Below, in pieces: positions 1-8,813 of a stretch of 64,000 nucleotides of DNA; position 1 is the first letter of the stretch, and each line of letters opens with the position of its first letter. A program made the translations under genes and the position numbers. The notes under the pieces were generated by a model. It made no database searches, was not told where the DNA came from, and saw nothing but the letters and a program-made list of their open reading frames with translations. Source of the stretch: Bacillus carboniphilus (GTDB lineage Bacteria; Bacillota; Bacilli; Bacillales; JC228); contig NZ_BAAADJ010000017.1 in assembly GCF_039522365.1 (NCBI RefSeq), positions 101,012 through 165,011 on the forward strand, in the 5' to 3' direction.

Positions 1-9
1 TTCCCGCAT

Positions 10-37
10 AAAAAAGAGGAACCCCAATAGGTCCCTC
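10..37 (-). terminator. Rho-independent terminator of yuzD
   Basis: On the minus strand an 8-bp stem (GAGGGACC with GGTTCCTC, one G-U pair) is followed directly by six T residues. It lies 16 bases beyond the yuzD stop codon. Confidence 0.8.
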
Positions 38-52
38 TCTCCCCTCACCAGC

Positions 53-379
53 CTAAGATGCCGAATGATACCCGTACTTCTCCATCTCAGAAAAAATCGT
101 CTTCAAACGCGGGTTTCCTTCCCCAACAATTTTATCTTCAATCAGAACAAGTGGATAAAATAAATCTTCTTCTATCACTCGATTGGCAAATTCTTTTTTC
201 GCCTCATCTTCAGGCGGGTTAAAAATATCGATATATTCTATTTTAAATGGTTGCTCTGGATATTTTCTTTCAATAGCCGCTTGTAACCATTCGTAAGTTT
301 CTTTTGAAGACGGCAAATTGACACAACTTGCACATAGCTGTTCTGCTCCATAAACATAAATGGATAATTGCTTTGTCAT
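53..379 (-). CDS. yuzD: YuzD-like thioredoxin-fold protein (DUF1462)
   Basis: This 108-aa protein resembles the small YuzD/DUF1462 family of Bacilli, which has a thioredoxin-like fold and no settled role. The sequence opens with a beta strand, then has a CASC motif near residue 18, the position of a redox CxxC. I chose the ATG at 379 because a GGGGAGG ribosome-binding site precedes it at good spacing; the upstream in-frame codon overlaps that site. It stands alone and is divergent from nfuA, as in B. subtilis where yuzD and yutI are neighbours. The family call rests on remembered sequence similarity and position; a disulfide or Fe-S related role is only inferred from the CxxC. Confidence 0.8.
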   Translation of the reverse strand: MTKQLSIYVYGAEQLCASCVNLPSSKETYEWLQAAIERKYPEQPFKIEYIDIFNPPEDEAKKEFANRVIEEDLFYPLVLIEDKIVGEGNPRLKTIFSEMEKYGYHSAS

Positions 380-527
380 AGTATCCTCCCCTAACAATCG
401 CTACTATTATATTACTAGAAGTGGAGGGAATTTGAAACCATCTGACGTTTTTTGGATATAGGAGTTTAGAAATAGATTTTTTTTGGTTTACCCTTTATAA
501 TAAGAGGTAAAGAAAGGAGCGATGGGT

Positions 528-764
528 ATGACTGAAGTACAAATGAGAGAATCAGTACAAGAAGTATTAGATAAATTACGTCCATTCCTTCTTCGTGACG
601 GTGGAGACTGTGAGCTTGTAGACGTGGAGGACGGTATTGTTAAGCTTCGTCTTCTAGGTGCATGTGGAAGTTGTCCAAGTTCAACCATCACTTTAAAAGC
701 CGGTATTGAACGTGCGTTATTAGAAGAAGTTCCTGGAGTTGTAGAAGTAGAGCAAGTATTCTAA
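528..764 (+). CDS. nfuA: NfuA/NifU-like Fe-S scaffold (YutI type)
   Basis: A 78-aa single-domain NifU C-terminal-type protein that carries and transfers [4Fe-4S] clusters. The diagnostic GACGSCPSS motif holds the two cluster cysteines, near residues 46 and 49. The length is that of a bare Nfu domain with no extension. The ATG at 528 is preferred over the one at 522 because the AAAGGAGC site ends only 1 base before 522. It is a single gene ending in a stem-loop terminator. It is probably a partner of the Suf system found further along this window. Confidence 0.93.
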   Translation: MTEVQMRESVQEVLDKLRPFLLRDGGDCELVDVEDGIVKLRLLGACGSCPSSTITLKAGIERALLEEVPGVVEVEQVF

Positions 765-772
765 TTCAAGTA

Positions 773-807
773 AAAGAGCCAACCCTCAAAGGATTGGCTC
801 TTTTTTA
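773..807 (+). terminator. Bidirectional terminator between nfuA and the hydroxyacid dehydrogenase
   Basis: AAAGAGCCAA and TTGGCTCTTT form a stem followed by T6 on the plus strand. The convergent dehydrogenase gene ends within the structure, so it can serve both genes. Confidence 0.85.
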
Positions 808-1773
808 TATTTTTACTTCTGTCTTTGGCTGCTTCCCTTGAATTACGCGTCTTATGTTCTCAAAGCATAGTTCAATCATGGCTGACCTTGTCTCGATTGA
901 AGCACTACCGATGTGAGGAAGTGCCACTACGTTAGGTAGCTTTAGAAGTGGGTGCTCTCCACTGATTGGCTCTTTTACGAATACATCTAATCCAGCCCCT
1001 GCAATCTCTCCCACTTCCAATGCTGCTAGGAGGGCATCCTCATCGACAACTGCACCTCTGGAAGCATTGACAAAAATAGCAGTCCTTTTCATTTTTCTAA
1101 ATTCTGATTCACCAAACAACCCTTTTGTTTCAGGCGTAAATGGGGTCATACAGACTACGAAATCACTATCCTTAATGAGAGAGTCAAAATCTCGGTAATG
1201 AGCGCCTAATCTCTCTTCAGCTTCTAGTTTTCTAGAACGGTTGTAATAAAGAATCTCCATATCAAAACCTGTTGCTCTTTTGGCAATAGCTTCCCCAATT
1301 TTACCCATTCCCACGATTCCAATGGTTTTATGGTGAATATCTCTTCCTGCTAGTAAAAATGGGCTCCAGCTTTCCCATTTGCCTTGTTTCACATACTCTG
1401 CCGCTTCTACAATTCTTCTTGCGGTCGCCATTAGCAATGAAAAGGTTAAATCTGCAGTAGTATCGGATAGTATGTCTGGAGTATTGCATACTGTGATCCC
1501 CTTTTGGTTCGCAGCTTTAACATCGATATTGTCATAGCCAACAGCTAAGTTAGCTACTACCTTTAACTTTTTTCCAAGACTCAACAGTTCCTCATTGATG
1601 GGGTCTGATAGCATGGAAAATAGAGCAGATGCATCTTCAACCTCTTTCTTTAAAAAGTCTATAGAGGCTGGTTGTTCTTCCGAGTTCCACATAACAATTT
1701 CATATTCATCTTTTAAAGGATTCACAAATTCTTCAGGTAATTTTCTGGTAATCAAGATCTTCACACGATTCAC
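805..1773 (-). CDS. D-isomer 2-hydroxyacid dehydrogenase (glyoxylate/hydroxypyruvate reductase type)
   Basis: This 322-aa NAD(P)-dependent enzyme interconverts 2-oxoacids and D-2-hydroxyacids; glyoxylate or hydroxypyruvate is the likely substrate. The Rossmann motif VGMGKIGEAIAKR lies mid-protein. The catalytic Arg is in NASRGAVVDE, the Glu in VFVKEP and the His in LPHIGSAS, the usual R-E-H triad of the family. The GTG at 1773 sits 9 bases after AAAGGG, so I prefer it to the TTG at 1782, which abuts that site. It stands alone, convergent with nfuA. It could equally be a phosphoglycerate or lactate dehydrogenase paralogue; the substrate cannot be read from sequence. Confidence 0.88.
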   Translation of the reverse strand: MNRVKILITRKLPEEFVNPLKDEYEIVMWNSEEQPASIDFLKKEVEDASALFSMLSDPINEELLSLGKKLKVVANLAVGYDNIDVKAANQKGITVCNTPDILSDTTADLTFSLLMATARRIVEAAEYVKQGKWESWSPFLLAGRDIHHKTIGIVGMGKIGEAIAKRATGFDMEILYYNRSRKLEAEERLGAHYRDFDSLIKDSDFVVCMTPFTPETKGLFGESEFRKMKRTAIFVNASRGAVVDEDALLAALEVGEIAGAGLDVFVKEPISGEHPLLKLPNVVALPHIGSASIETRSAMIELCFENIRRVIQGKQPKTEVKI

Positions 1774-1834
1774 AATTTCCAACCCTTTCAGCTTATATAC
1801 CTTATCGTATCATGAATCCTTCAAGAAAATCACT

Positions 1835-2836
1835 TCAAACCCAGCCTAAGCTTGGAATTTTCAATGTACGAACGGGAGCTTCAGCCAGCTCGTAAAACCT
1901 TGCTAAAAATAGCTCATAGTCTTGGGTGCCCCTTAATATCGCTTGTAGCTTCTCTTCTTGCAGCTTCCGGTTGTGCTCAGAGTTTGCTAAATAATAGTCT
2001 TCTATGCACTCGAAATAATGAAGCGGAAAAATGAGCCGCGCATAAGTTAATCTCCATGAAAATGAAGATAAAACATTGATACTTTGATACTCTTGAAAAA
2101 ACTGATGTACTCCAGTTTCATAGGTTCTTCTTTGATTCCAGTAATGCTCTCTTGTCCATTCAGAAAGATCTCTACCTGCATGATCAAAAGTCCAGTCAAA
2201 AGGATTTTTAATAAAGACCTCTCCACCCCAATTTGAAATCGAAAACTTACGATAACATACTGTTCCTGCATCCACGTCTGTTGGATCATCATCTAGTTCG
2301 GTATCCACAAGATACTGAATCGCATTTTCAGCGAGAGCCATGAAATAGGGAAAGGAGTGAATAAATTCTAAGTCAAATTCATCATCTGGTTGAGAAAATA
2401 CCTTTCCATGATAGACCTTTTCCATTTGATCTAAGCGTTTTTCCCAGAGTTCCTTCCACTGCCCGATTCTGCTGATATGTTCCACTCTTTCCTCAAATAA
2501 TCTACCTCGGTGATGAAACTTAGCCAACTTTCTTCCCATTTTGGATGTATTGAAAACGCGTAAATGTTCATTATATAAAACAACATAGGGTTCTTCTTGA
2601 TATTTTCCAATAAATGAACCATTTCTCGCTTGTTTAAAGCGGGCCACCGTTTGGTCACCATGAGCATATAAGTGATTTGACATTTTATATAGTTCTACGA
2701 GCTCCGTCTCTTCCCAATTTTGAATAGGAACCATAATATATAGGACACCTTGTGAATAAACTCCATTATAGCGTCCAATTTTAACAGGTTGCTCCCATTC
2801 AATATCAAACTGGCTTTTCAAGCTTTGACTATCCAA
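1835..2836 (-). CDS. yutH: Spore coat protein YutH (CotS-like kinase-fold family)
   Basis: A 333-aa protein resembling YutH, a spore coat-associated member of the CotS/HipA-like aminoglycoside-phosphotransferase-fold group. The sequence has the expected acidic and aromatic character, with YQEEPYVVLYN in the N lobe and a DDPTDVDAGTVCYRKFSISNWG stretch where kinase homologues have the catalytic loop. The canonical HxD kinase loop is not clear, so catalysis is doubtful. It starts with TTG at 2836, well spaced after AAAGGAGGT. It stands divergent from pgpA, as in the B. subtilis yutGH arrangement. It is probably made in the mother cell, but I did not identify a sporulation promoter. Confidence 0.82.
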   Translation of the reverse strand: MDSQSLKSQFDIEWEQPVKIGRYNGVYSQGVLYIMVPIQNWEETELVELYKMSNHLYAHGDQTVARFKQARNGSFIGKYQEEPYVVLYNEHLRVFNTSKMGRKLAKFHHRGRLFEERVEHISRIGQWKELWEKRLDQMEKVYHGKVFSQPDDEFDLEFIHSFPYFMALAENAIQYLVDTELDDDPTDVDAGTVCYRKFSISNWGGEVFIKNPFDWTFDHAGRDLSEWTREHYWNQRRTYETGVHQFFQEYQSINVLSSFSWRLTYARLIFPLHYFECIEDYYLANSEHNRKLQEEKLQAILRGTQDYELFLARFYELAEAPVRTLKIPSLGWV

Positions 2837-2939
2837 ATCGGGTAACCTCCTTTCGCAGGACAGCTTTTATACCCATATATATGTTAAAAGGATTTATTTC
2901 ATGAAGTGAAGTGAACAACAATTTTAAAGGAGATGTACT

Positions 2940-3434
2940 ATGAGCGATCATTTAGAAGTACTGGGACAAACAGCAAGAGAGTGGTTACTAGAAAGAGGGG
3001 TTACCATCGAAGATATAGCCGATTTAGTTATGTTCCTCCAAAAAAAATATCACGATGACCTTTCGATTGAAACCTGTATTGAAAACGTAGAAAGAGTCTT
3101 AACTAAACGCGAGGTTCAAAATGCAATATTGACAGGCATTCAATTAGATCGTTTAGCGGAAAAGAAACTCTTGGATGCTCCGTTACAATCTATTGTAGAG
3201 GTAGATGAAAGTCTTTATGGAGTAGATGAAATTTTGGCATTTTCGATCGTAAACGTATATGGTTCAATTGGGTTTACCAACTATGGATACATTGATAAAT
3301 TAAAGCCAGGAATACTCCAGAAGTTAAATGATAAAACGAGCGGACAATGCCACACATTCTTAGACGATATTGTTGGAGCTATCGCAGCAGCAGCTTCCAG
3401 TAGACTTGCCCACAGAACACATGATGAACCATAA
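2940..3434 (+). CDS. pgpA: Phosphatidylglycerophosphatase A family protein (YutG)
   Basis: A 164-aa protein of the PgpA/YutG family, linked to dephosphorylation of phosphatidylglycerol phosphate in phospholipid synthesis. Recognisable parts are the helical N-terminus, the central acidic IVEVDESLYGVDE region and the FLDDIVGAIAAAASSRLAHR C-terminus. Unlike E. coli PgpA, this type lacks obvious membrane helices. The ATG at 2940 follows AAAGGAGATG at good spacing. It is a single gene with a palindromic terminator. The assignment is by family; enzymatic activity of the soluble Bacillus form is not evident from the sequence alone. Confidence 0.82.
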   Translation: MSDHLEVLGQTAREWLLERGVTIEDIADLVMFLQKKYHDDLSIETCIENVERVLTKREVQNAILTGIQLDRLAEKKLLDAPLQSIVEVDESLYGVDEILAFSIVNVYGSIGFTNYGYIDKLKPGILQKLNDKTSGQCHTFLDDIVGAIAAAASSRLAHRTHDEP

Positions 3435-3437
3435 TAA

Positions 3438-3465
3438 AGGTCGACCCTTAATGGGTCGACCTTAT
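3438..3465 (+). terminator. Bidirectional palindromic terminator, pgpA/yutF
   Basis: AAGGTCGACC and GGTCGACCTT form a near-perfect inverted repeat between the convergent ends of pgpA and yutF. The T-run is weak on both sides, so efficiency is uncertain. Confidence 0.6.
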
Positions 3466-4229
3466 ATGTTGTTCCATTCGTCTAATGACTTTACGGAATA
3501 AGTAGGCTGAATATCATAATTTTTTAATTCTTCGAATGATGTCACACCTGTTTGTACATGAAGTGTGTCTATCCCAGCTCGAATACCTGCGAGTATATCA
3601 GTATTATAATTATCTCCGACCAAAAGTACGTCTTCCTTGGATAGCCCTATAATTTCTAAGGCCTGAGATATCATAGTTGGTTCTGGTTTCCCAATAAAAG
3701 TTGGTTGAACTCCAGTTGAGACTGAAATGACTGATGTTAGTGCCCCATTCCCTGGTAGGAAACCGCGCTCTGTAGGTAAAGCTATATCACTATTTGTAGA
3801 TATGAAAATGGCACCCTGGCGAACGGCCAGGGTTGCCGTTGCTAACTTTTCATAGGTAACATCTCTATCTAACCCAGAAATAACAATCTCCGGATCGACT
3901 TCTGAAAAGATACACCCTGCTGAAAGCAATGCTTCTTGGAGACCTTTTTCCCCAATAGCATACACCTTGGGATTACTCTTTTCTTGAGTGATATAACGTG
4001 CTGTTGCCATACTCGTTGTAAAAACATGGTTGGATTCTGCAGGAATACCAAAACCGTTGAGTACTTGGGCAACTTCTTCAGGTGTCTTGGTAGAGTTATT
4101 TGTAACAAATAAATAAGGGATTTTAGCTTGGGAGAGCCGTTTAATAAAAGTTACAGCCTCTTTTATTTTCTCTTTTCCCTTATACATGGTGCCATCCAGG
4201 TCAATAAGATAACCTTTGTACTTCTTCAT
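3462..4229 (-). CDS. yutF: HAD-superfamily phosphatase YutF (NagD-like)
   Basis: A 255-aa HAD hydrolase of the NagD/TIGR01457 type, which removes phosphate from small phosphorylated metabolites in the cytoplasm. Motif I is DLDGT at residues 10-14 (nucleophile D10, acid/base D12). Motif II is FVTNNST, motif III includes KPEP, and motif IV is VGDNYNTD. Length and the C2-type cap match the family. The gene lies 15 bases downstream of yutE on the same strand and probably shares its transcript. The physiological substrate is not evident. Confidence 0.9.
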   Translation of the reverse strand: MKKYKGYLIDLDGTMYKGKEKIKEAVTFIKRLSQAKIPYLFVTNNSTKTPEEVAQVLNGFGIPAESNHVFTTSMATARYITQEKSNPKVYAIGEKGLQEALLSAGCIFSEVDPEIVISGLDRDVTYEKLATATLAVRQGAIFISTNSDIALPTERGFLPGNGALTSVISVSTGVQPTFIGKPEPTMISQALEIIGLSKEDVLLVGDNYNTDILAGIRAGIDTLHVQTGVTSFEELKNYDIQPTYSVKSLDEWNNI

Positions 4230-4244
4230 AGCGGAATAACTCCT

Positions 4245-4685
4245 TTAAAGGGGTTTGAAAGCAGAAACAGGTCCAAGTTCATTCGTTAAATAGTCCCGAA
4301 TTGCTGGTGAAAATGTAGAGAGTACCTCTTTATCTTGTGTAATACATTGGACAATCTCATCATGATTTACCTGAAGGTAATTTTGAACAAGTGGTTTTCG
4401 AAACTCAACTAACGTTTTGAGAGCTTGTCCTAACGTTTCATCTACTACCTTTTCATCCAAAAGAATATCAATAATGTCTTCGTAACTACCAGGATCTCTC
4501 ATAATAAAACCATCGATCATGGCGTTTCCGACATCTAATACAGCTTCAATTAGAATATGAGCAATTCTTTCTAGTGCAGCCTTTTCAATGTTTGTTTCCC
4601 ATGTAGGAACAACAGAGAAAAGATTTAATTGTCGGTCGTAATGTTTTAAAGTTTCTTCTATTTTTTGACGGTCAACAAAGTACAT
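4245..4685 (-). CDS. yutE: YutE, HEPN/DUF86-type protein
   Basis: A 146-aa all-helical DUF86 (HepT-like HEPN) protein. HEPN toxins have an RX4-6HXY RNase motif. Here the matching stretch reads EFRKPLVQNY, so the usual histidine is replaced by Q/N while R and Y remain. No MNT nucleotidyltransferase antitoxin gene is adjacent. It therefore looks like a solitary, possibly non-nuclease HEPN protein and not half of a toxin-antitoxin pair. It is the first gene of a likely two-gene unit with yutF, the same neighbour as in B. subtilis. Function is unknown. Confidence 0.85.
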   Translation of the reverse strand: MYFVDRQKIEETLKHYDRQLNLFSVVPTWETNIEKAALERIAHILIEAVLDVGNAMIDGFIMRDPGSYEDIIDILLDEKVVDETLGQALKTLVEFRKPLVQNYLQVNHDEIVQCITQDKEVLSTFSPAIRDYLTNELGPVSAFKPL

Positions 4686-4834
4686 GGTGACCTTCCTTTC
4701 TTTTTAAGCATCTTGACTTATTGTACCATAATCCCTGTAAAAGAACCTATGGAAATGATAATTCATAATAGCTTGTCTATACGAGTCCTGTGACATTGTT
4801 TACAATAGAAACAGAAACCAATAGGAGTGGTAAA

Positions 4835-5101
4835 ATGACTGAGCGTTTTTTTCTATATGATGATACTGTTTCAGCGCCCATGAGATTTGTGAGTTTTATG
4901 GGAGAACACCAACGTTATGATTTAGGTATTATTCAAACGGATCGATACTATGGAAAATCCATTGTGCTGGATATTCAGGGGAACCGATTTGCCATAATTG
5001 GACAAGATGATTTGCAAGAAGAAGGTTACATCGAACATACCTTTCATCTAAATAAGGAAGAAGCAGAGGAACTAACTTCTTTTCTAATGGAGATTGTGTA
5101 A
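4835..5101 (+). CDS. DUF3055-like small conserved protein
   Basis: An 88-aa soluble protein beginning MTERFFLYDD, which I recognise as similar to the DUF3055 family of Bacilli. It has no known function. The ATG at 4835 follows AGGAGTGG; a longer frame opens at 4790 but has no ribosome-binding site. The sequence is beta-rich in the middle with an acidic helical C-terminus. It is divergent from yutE and followed by another small gene on the same strand. No catalytic motif is visible. Confidence 0.75.
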   Translation: MTERFFLYDDTVSAPMRFVSFMGEHQRYDLGIIQTDRYYGKSIVLDIQGNRFAIIGQDDLQEEGYIEHTFHLNKEEAEELTSFLMEIV

Positions 5102-5168
5102 AATTGTTAAGGATGATTTCATTTCACTTTGGAAACCTAAGAACCAAAGACTTTAAAGAGGTGAAATT

Positions 5169-5492
5169 ATGCCTGAGCATGATGACAATCAATATCGAAA
5201 GAAAAGGACAGAAGCAGAGGAATACACCGATTTTTCAAACGTAGAGACAATGAAAAATTTCCTCGTTCCAGAAACACTTCCTGAAGGCCCATACGGCTCT
5301 CCTCGAGGAAAGTACGAACCTGTTGAAAATAAATCTACTCCGTGGGAAAAAGGGCAACGGTACTATAGTGCATTTAACTATGAAAACAAATCTTTACACG
5401 AGGATCTTCCACGACAAATGGGCCCTGCCCATCCACCACATGATGATCCTAATAAAGAAAACGAACCACCATATGGTGGAAGTCCAAAATAA
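5169..5492 (+). CDS. Small conserved hydrophilic protein, unknown function
   Basis: A 107-aa, highly polar protein without membrane segment or signal peptide. It contains EEYTDFSNVET and then a Gly/Pro-rich tract (EGPYGSPRGK, HPPHDDPNKENEPPYGG), which suggests an extended or disordered C-terminal half. I recall similar short proteins annotated as cytosolic proteins in other Bacillaceae but know no function. An AAAGAGGTG site precedes the ATG. It has its own terminator, so it is very likely expressed. Confidence 0.75.
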   Translation: MPEHDDNQYRKKRTEAEEYTDFSNVETMKNFLVPETLPEGPYGSPRGKYEPVENKSTPWEKGQRYYSAFNYENKSLHEDLPRQMGPAHPPHDDPNKENEPPYGGSPK

Positions 5493-5522
5493 AAAAGCCC
5501 CCGATTGTTGGGGCTTTTTTAT
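5491..5522 (+). terminator. Bidirectional terminator
   Basis: AAAAAAGCCCCC and GGGGCTTTTTT form a stem with T-runs on both strands, between two convergent genes. Confidence 0.9.
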
Positions 5523-5794
5523 TGTTTGATTCGTTTCGCTACAAAATAAGCGCAACCAAAATTACAATACTCATACAGATACTCTTTCAACGTACTGATT
5601 TTATTATCAAAGGTTGCTTTCGGGTTCTGGTCATCAAAAAATCCACGTAACCTAAGCTGTCCATAACCCCAATCTCCTACAATATAATCATATTTTGTTA
5701 AAATTTCACTGTATCTTTCACGGAAAGCTTCTTCGTTAAAGCCTTCTCTAAAATCCTCAATGACTTCATACTGAACATTTTGAATGGTTATCAT
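5519..5794 (-). CDS. yutD: YutD family protein (DUF1027)
   Basis: A 91-aa protein of the YutD/DUF1027 family, small cytoplasmic proteins of Firmicutes without assigned function. Family signatures seen are YEVIEDFREGFNEEAFRERY, then YDYIVGDWGYGQLRLRGF, and a C-terminal YEYCNFGCAYFVAKR with two cysteines. The ATG at 5794 is chosen because GAGGTG lies just upstream and overlaps the longer GTG alternative. It is convergent with the preceding small gene. Confidence 0.87.
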   Translation of the reverse strand: MITIQNVQYEVIEDFREGFNEEAFRERYSEILTKYDYIVGDWGYGQLRLRGFFDDQNPKATFDNKISTLKEYLYEYCNFGCAYFVAKRIKQ

Positions 5795-5902
5795 GAATAA
5801 CACCTCGACATTCTTCTCTCTTCATTATAACGGATTAACCATCAATTACTAAGCAGAAAAATGAAATCGTTTGGTCATTCTACTAGTAAGGAGGTGGAGA
5901 CT

Positions 5903-6583
5903 GTGAAAAAAACTTTATTAACTCTTGGTATTTGTGGAGTGATTGCTCTTACCGGCTGTAAGGATCAAGATGCTGGAGAAGATATTTATAAAGAAAGTGG
6001 AAACACAGTAAATATTAGTGATAGACCTGATCTCTATAACCGTAATCTAGGTGATAATAAACAACAACGTGCTGAAGAGTATGGATATGTTCGTCACCAA
6101 AAGAGCCCAGTGCCTGGGGAAAATGTAACTCGTAATCAAGAAATCCTTAGCCTTGACCGAGAAGCTTTAGCCAATACGATTAGTTTAATGGCTATTCAGA
6201 TTCCTGAAGTCAAAGATTGTGCAACACTCGTTACTGACGAAGAAGTACTAATCGCTTATGAAGCAGACACGAAGGATCGTAAAGCTACGGCTGACCAAGT
6301 AAAACGTTCTGCAATGTCCTTTGTTCCAAGATTCTTCCACGTTTATGTTGCGGATGATAAAAAAATGATCCGTGATATCGAGAATTTATCACCATTGGAT
6401 TCTGATTCTGTCGGTATAGAAAGTACAATTGATGCCACCATTAAAGAAATGCTTCAATACCCTCAAGGATACAGAATCAATAATGATGAGAACGAAAATG
6501 GTGAATATGAAAATGGAATGAATGACGATATGGATAGAGACGATATCCATGAGTCAATGGATCAAGGTCAAAATAATAAATAG
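5903..6583 (+). CDS. yutC: YhcN/YlaJ-family sporulation lipoprotein (YutC)
   Basis: A 226-aa lipoprotein. The N-terminal MKKTLLTLGICGVIALTGC has a lipobox ending at Cys19, so it should be anchored on the outer face of a membrane. The middle contains the YhcN/YlaJ-type region (PEVKDCATLVTDEEVLIAYE), and the C-terminus is Asn/Asp/Glu-rich and probably disordered. Family members are made during sporulation and found in the spore inner membrane. The GTG at 5903 is used because AAGGAGGTG lies at ideal distance; the ATG at 5861 has no such site. It is followed by a strong terminator. Confidence 0.82.
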   Translation: MKKTLLTLGICGVIALTGCKDQDAGEDIYKESGNTVNISDRPDLYNRNLGDNKQQRAEEYGYVRHQKSPVPGENVTRNQEILSLDREALANTISLMAIQIPEVKDCATLVTDEEVLIAYEADTKDRKATADQVKRSAMSFVPRFFHVYVADDKKMIRDIENLSPLDSDSVGIESTIDATIKEMLQYPQGYRINNDENENGEYENGMNDDMDRDDIHESMDQGQNNK

Positions 6584-6590
6584 TGGTATT

Positions 6591-6622
6591 AAAAAAGAGT
6601 GGGAGTTATCCCACTCTTTTTC
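6591..6622 (+). terminator. Bidirectional terminator, yutC/lipA
   Basis: AAAAAGAGTGGGA and TCCCACTCTTTTT pair with T-runs on both sides, between convergent genes. Confidence 0.9.
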
Positions 6623-6623
6623 A

Positions 6624-7568
6624 TTAGGCTTCTAATGCGTCTGTTTGATCTTCACCTAATTTTTGCTTCTGCTTGGCTGCAGCGTTTACCTGTTCATCCG
6701 CATGGTAAGAAGAACGAACAAGTGGCCCTGCTTCACAGTGACTAAATCCTTTAGAAATTGCAATTTCTTTTAGTTCCGCAAATTCTTCAGGTCTATAATA
6801 TTTTTGAACTTTAATATGCTTTTTTGTTGGTTGTAGATACTGACCAATTGTCATGATATCAACATCATGTGCACGAAGATCATCCATAGTTTCAATGATT
6901 TCTTCCTTTGTCTCACCTAGACCAATCATGATACTTGATTTAGTAGGGATTTCTGGCTGCATTTCTTTAGATCGTTTTAGAAACTCCAGAGATCTTTCAT
7001 AAGTTGCACGTGCACGAACCCGTGGAGTCAAACGGCGGACTGTTTCAATGTTATGGTTAAGGATATCGGGTTTTGCATCCATCAGAGTTTTAAGGTTTTC
7101 ATAAACTCCGCCCATGTCAGAAGGAAGAACTTCAATGGTCGTGAACGGGTTCTTTCTGCGAATTGCTCTTACTGTTTCAGCAAAAACTGCTGAACCGCCA
7201 TCCTTTAAATCGTCTCTTGCGACAGCCGTTACCACTACATGCTTAAGATTCATTAAACGTACAGAGTCTGCTACTCTTTCTGGTTCTTGCCAATCAAGCT
7301 CAGTTGGAAGCCCTGTTTTAACCGCACAGAAGCGACAAGCTCTTGTACAAACATCTCCCAAGATCATAAAAGTGGCTGTTCTTCTGACAGCCCAACACTC
7401 ATGGATATTTGGGCATCTTGCCTCTTCACATACTGTGTGGAGATTATTTTCTCTCATCAATTTTTTAAGGCCAGTGTAGTTTTCATTTGTATTTAATTTT
7501 ATTTTTAACCATTCCGGTTTTCTCAAGATTTCATCTCTTTTACCGCGTTCCGAAGACAAAAAAATCAA
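6624..7568 (-). CDS. lipA: Lipoyl synthase
   Basis: A 314-aa radical-SAM enzyme that inserts two sulfurs into protein-bound octanoyl groups to make lipoate. The auxiliary cluster motif is [12 protein letters not shown], the radical-SAM CX3CX2C motif is CTRACRFC, and the C-terminal RSSYHAD supplies the conserved serine ligand. Length matches B. subtilis LipA. The start is non-ATG: the frame opens with TTG at 7568 after AAAGG, and another TTG follows three codons later. The exact start within SSERGKRDE is therefore uncertain by a few residues. It is monocistronic and convergent with yutC. Products here that need lipoate include the glycine cleavage protein GcvH at 31.4 kb. Confidence 0.97.
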   Translation of the reverse strand: MIFLSSERGKRDEILRKPEWLKIKLNTNENYTGLKKLMRENNLHTVCEEARCPNIHECWAVRRTATFMILGDVCTRACRFCAVKTGLPTELDWQEPERVADSVRLMNLKHVVVTAVARDDLKDGGSAVFAETVRAIRRKNPFTTIEVLPSDMGGVYENLKTLMDAKPDILNHNIETVRRLTPRVRARATYERSLEFLKRSKEMQPEIPTKSSIMIGLGETKEEIIETMDDLRAHDVDIMTIGQYLQPTKKHIKVQKYYRPEEFAELKEIAISKGFSHCEAGPLVRSSYHADEQVNAAAKQKQKLGEDQTDALEA

Positions 7569-7792
7569 CCCCGTCCTTTTTTTGATTATATGTAAAATGG
7601 CTAATCTTAATAAGACTTCATTCCAACTGTCACTTTAACATAGGAAAGAGCCAAACTCAAGAAAAGAAATCTTCCTGAAACCCTATCCAGCATTTCCAAT
7701 TATTAAATTAATGGAATCGAGTTATTTACCATAAAATAAAGAGGCATTGAACCTTCCGTTGTATAGAAGGATTGAATCAGGAGGAAATTATT

Positions 7793-8776
7793 GTGAAGTT
7801 TATCCGAATCTTAATGATATGTACTCTTATCATGTCTCTATTCTCAAGCCAAACCTCTGCTAGTGAAAATGCTAATGAGGTTTATACCAAGCGAACAGAG
7901 CTTTATCTGCAAATTGAAGCAGCAACGTTAATTCCATGGTACTATATAGCAGCTGTAGACCAATATGAGAGAAATATCCGCGCAGTACGAAGAGATCTGC
8001 CTAAAGCTGAAGGGTTAACTGGTATTTATTATGAACCCGCTCAATGGGCTGGTTATTTAAATCCTAATCAGGAGGACAGTAACCCCCTTTCTATCTCTTT
8101 GTTCGGCGGTGTAGGGATAGATGGAAACAGTGATGGCAAAGCATCTAGAACAGATGATTTTGATATTCTAATGACGATGGCAAAGCATCTGCAATCATAT
8201 GGTTCAGATGATGAGAACTTGAGAATTGGTTTATGGGATTATTATAAAAGAGATAAAACCGTATCGATTATCATGAACTTTGCAAAAATGTACAGACATT
8301 TTGGGAGGCTGAACTTAAACGATCATCACTTCCCAATGCCATTGCGATTCAATCATACTTACCACAACACATGGGGTGATGCTCGTGGTTGGGGTGGCCG
8401 TAGAATCCATGAGGGGACCGATATATTTGCTGATTATGGAGTTCCTGTCTTAGCCACTTGTTATGGAGTGGTTGAAATGAAAGGTTGGAACCGTTATGGA
8501 GGCTGGCGTGTAGGAATTAGAGACATAAACAATACTTACCATTATTATGCTCATTTAAATGGCTTTGCGAAGGATTTACATGTTGGACAAATTGTCGAAC
8601 CTGGGACTGTTATTGGAGGCGTTGGAAGCACAGGATACGGGCCACCAGGGACTTCTGGGAAGTTTCCTCCACATTTACACTATGGAATGTATAAAGATAA
8701 TGGGAGAACAGAGTGGTCGTTTGACCCTTACCCGCATTTAAGACATTGGGAAAGAATAACGAAAAACAAAAGATAA
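7793..8776 (+). CDS. lytH: LytH-type M23 endopeptidase (spore cortex peptidoglycan)
   Basis: A 327-aa exported metallopeptidase resembling LytH (YunA). In B. subtilis this enzyme cuts L-Ala-D-Glu side chains so that single-L-alanine muramic acids appear in spore cortex. A signal peptide or anchor occupies residues 1-23. The M23 domain is in the C-terminal half, with zinc-site residues in RIHEGTDIFADYG and PHLHYGMY and an intervening HYYAHLNG. The GTG at 7793 follows CAGGAGG at good spacing; the TTG at 7772 contains that site. The lipA-lytH neighbourhood is as in B. subtilis. Expression is presumably sporulation-specific. Confidence 0.87.
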   Translation: MKFIRILMICTLIMSLFSSQTSASENANEVYTKRTELYLQIEAATLIPWYYIAAVDQYERNIRAVRRDLPKAEGLTGIYYEPAQWAGYLNPNQEDSNPLSISLFGGVGIDGNSDGKASRTDDFDILMTMAKHLQSYGSDDENLRIGLWDYYKRDKTVSIIMNFAKMYRHFGRLNLNDHHFPMPLRFNHTYHNTWGDARGWGGRRIHEGTDIFADYGVPVLATCYGVVEMKGWNRYGGWRVGIRDINNTYHYYAHLNGFAKDLHVGQIVEPGTVIGGVGSTGYGPPGTSGKFPPHLHYGMYKDNGRTEWSFDPYPHLRHWERITKNKR

Positions 8777-8806
8777 GGACTGTGTGACAATACTCCACAC
8801 AGTCCT
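8777..8806 (+). terminator. Terminator after lytH
   Basis: GGACTGTGTG and CCACACAGTCC form a strong stem followed by CTCCTATTTTT on the plus strand. On the minus strand it also lies just past the small importer subunit. Confidence 0.75.
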
Positions 8807-8813
8807 CCTATTT

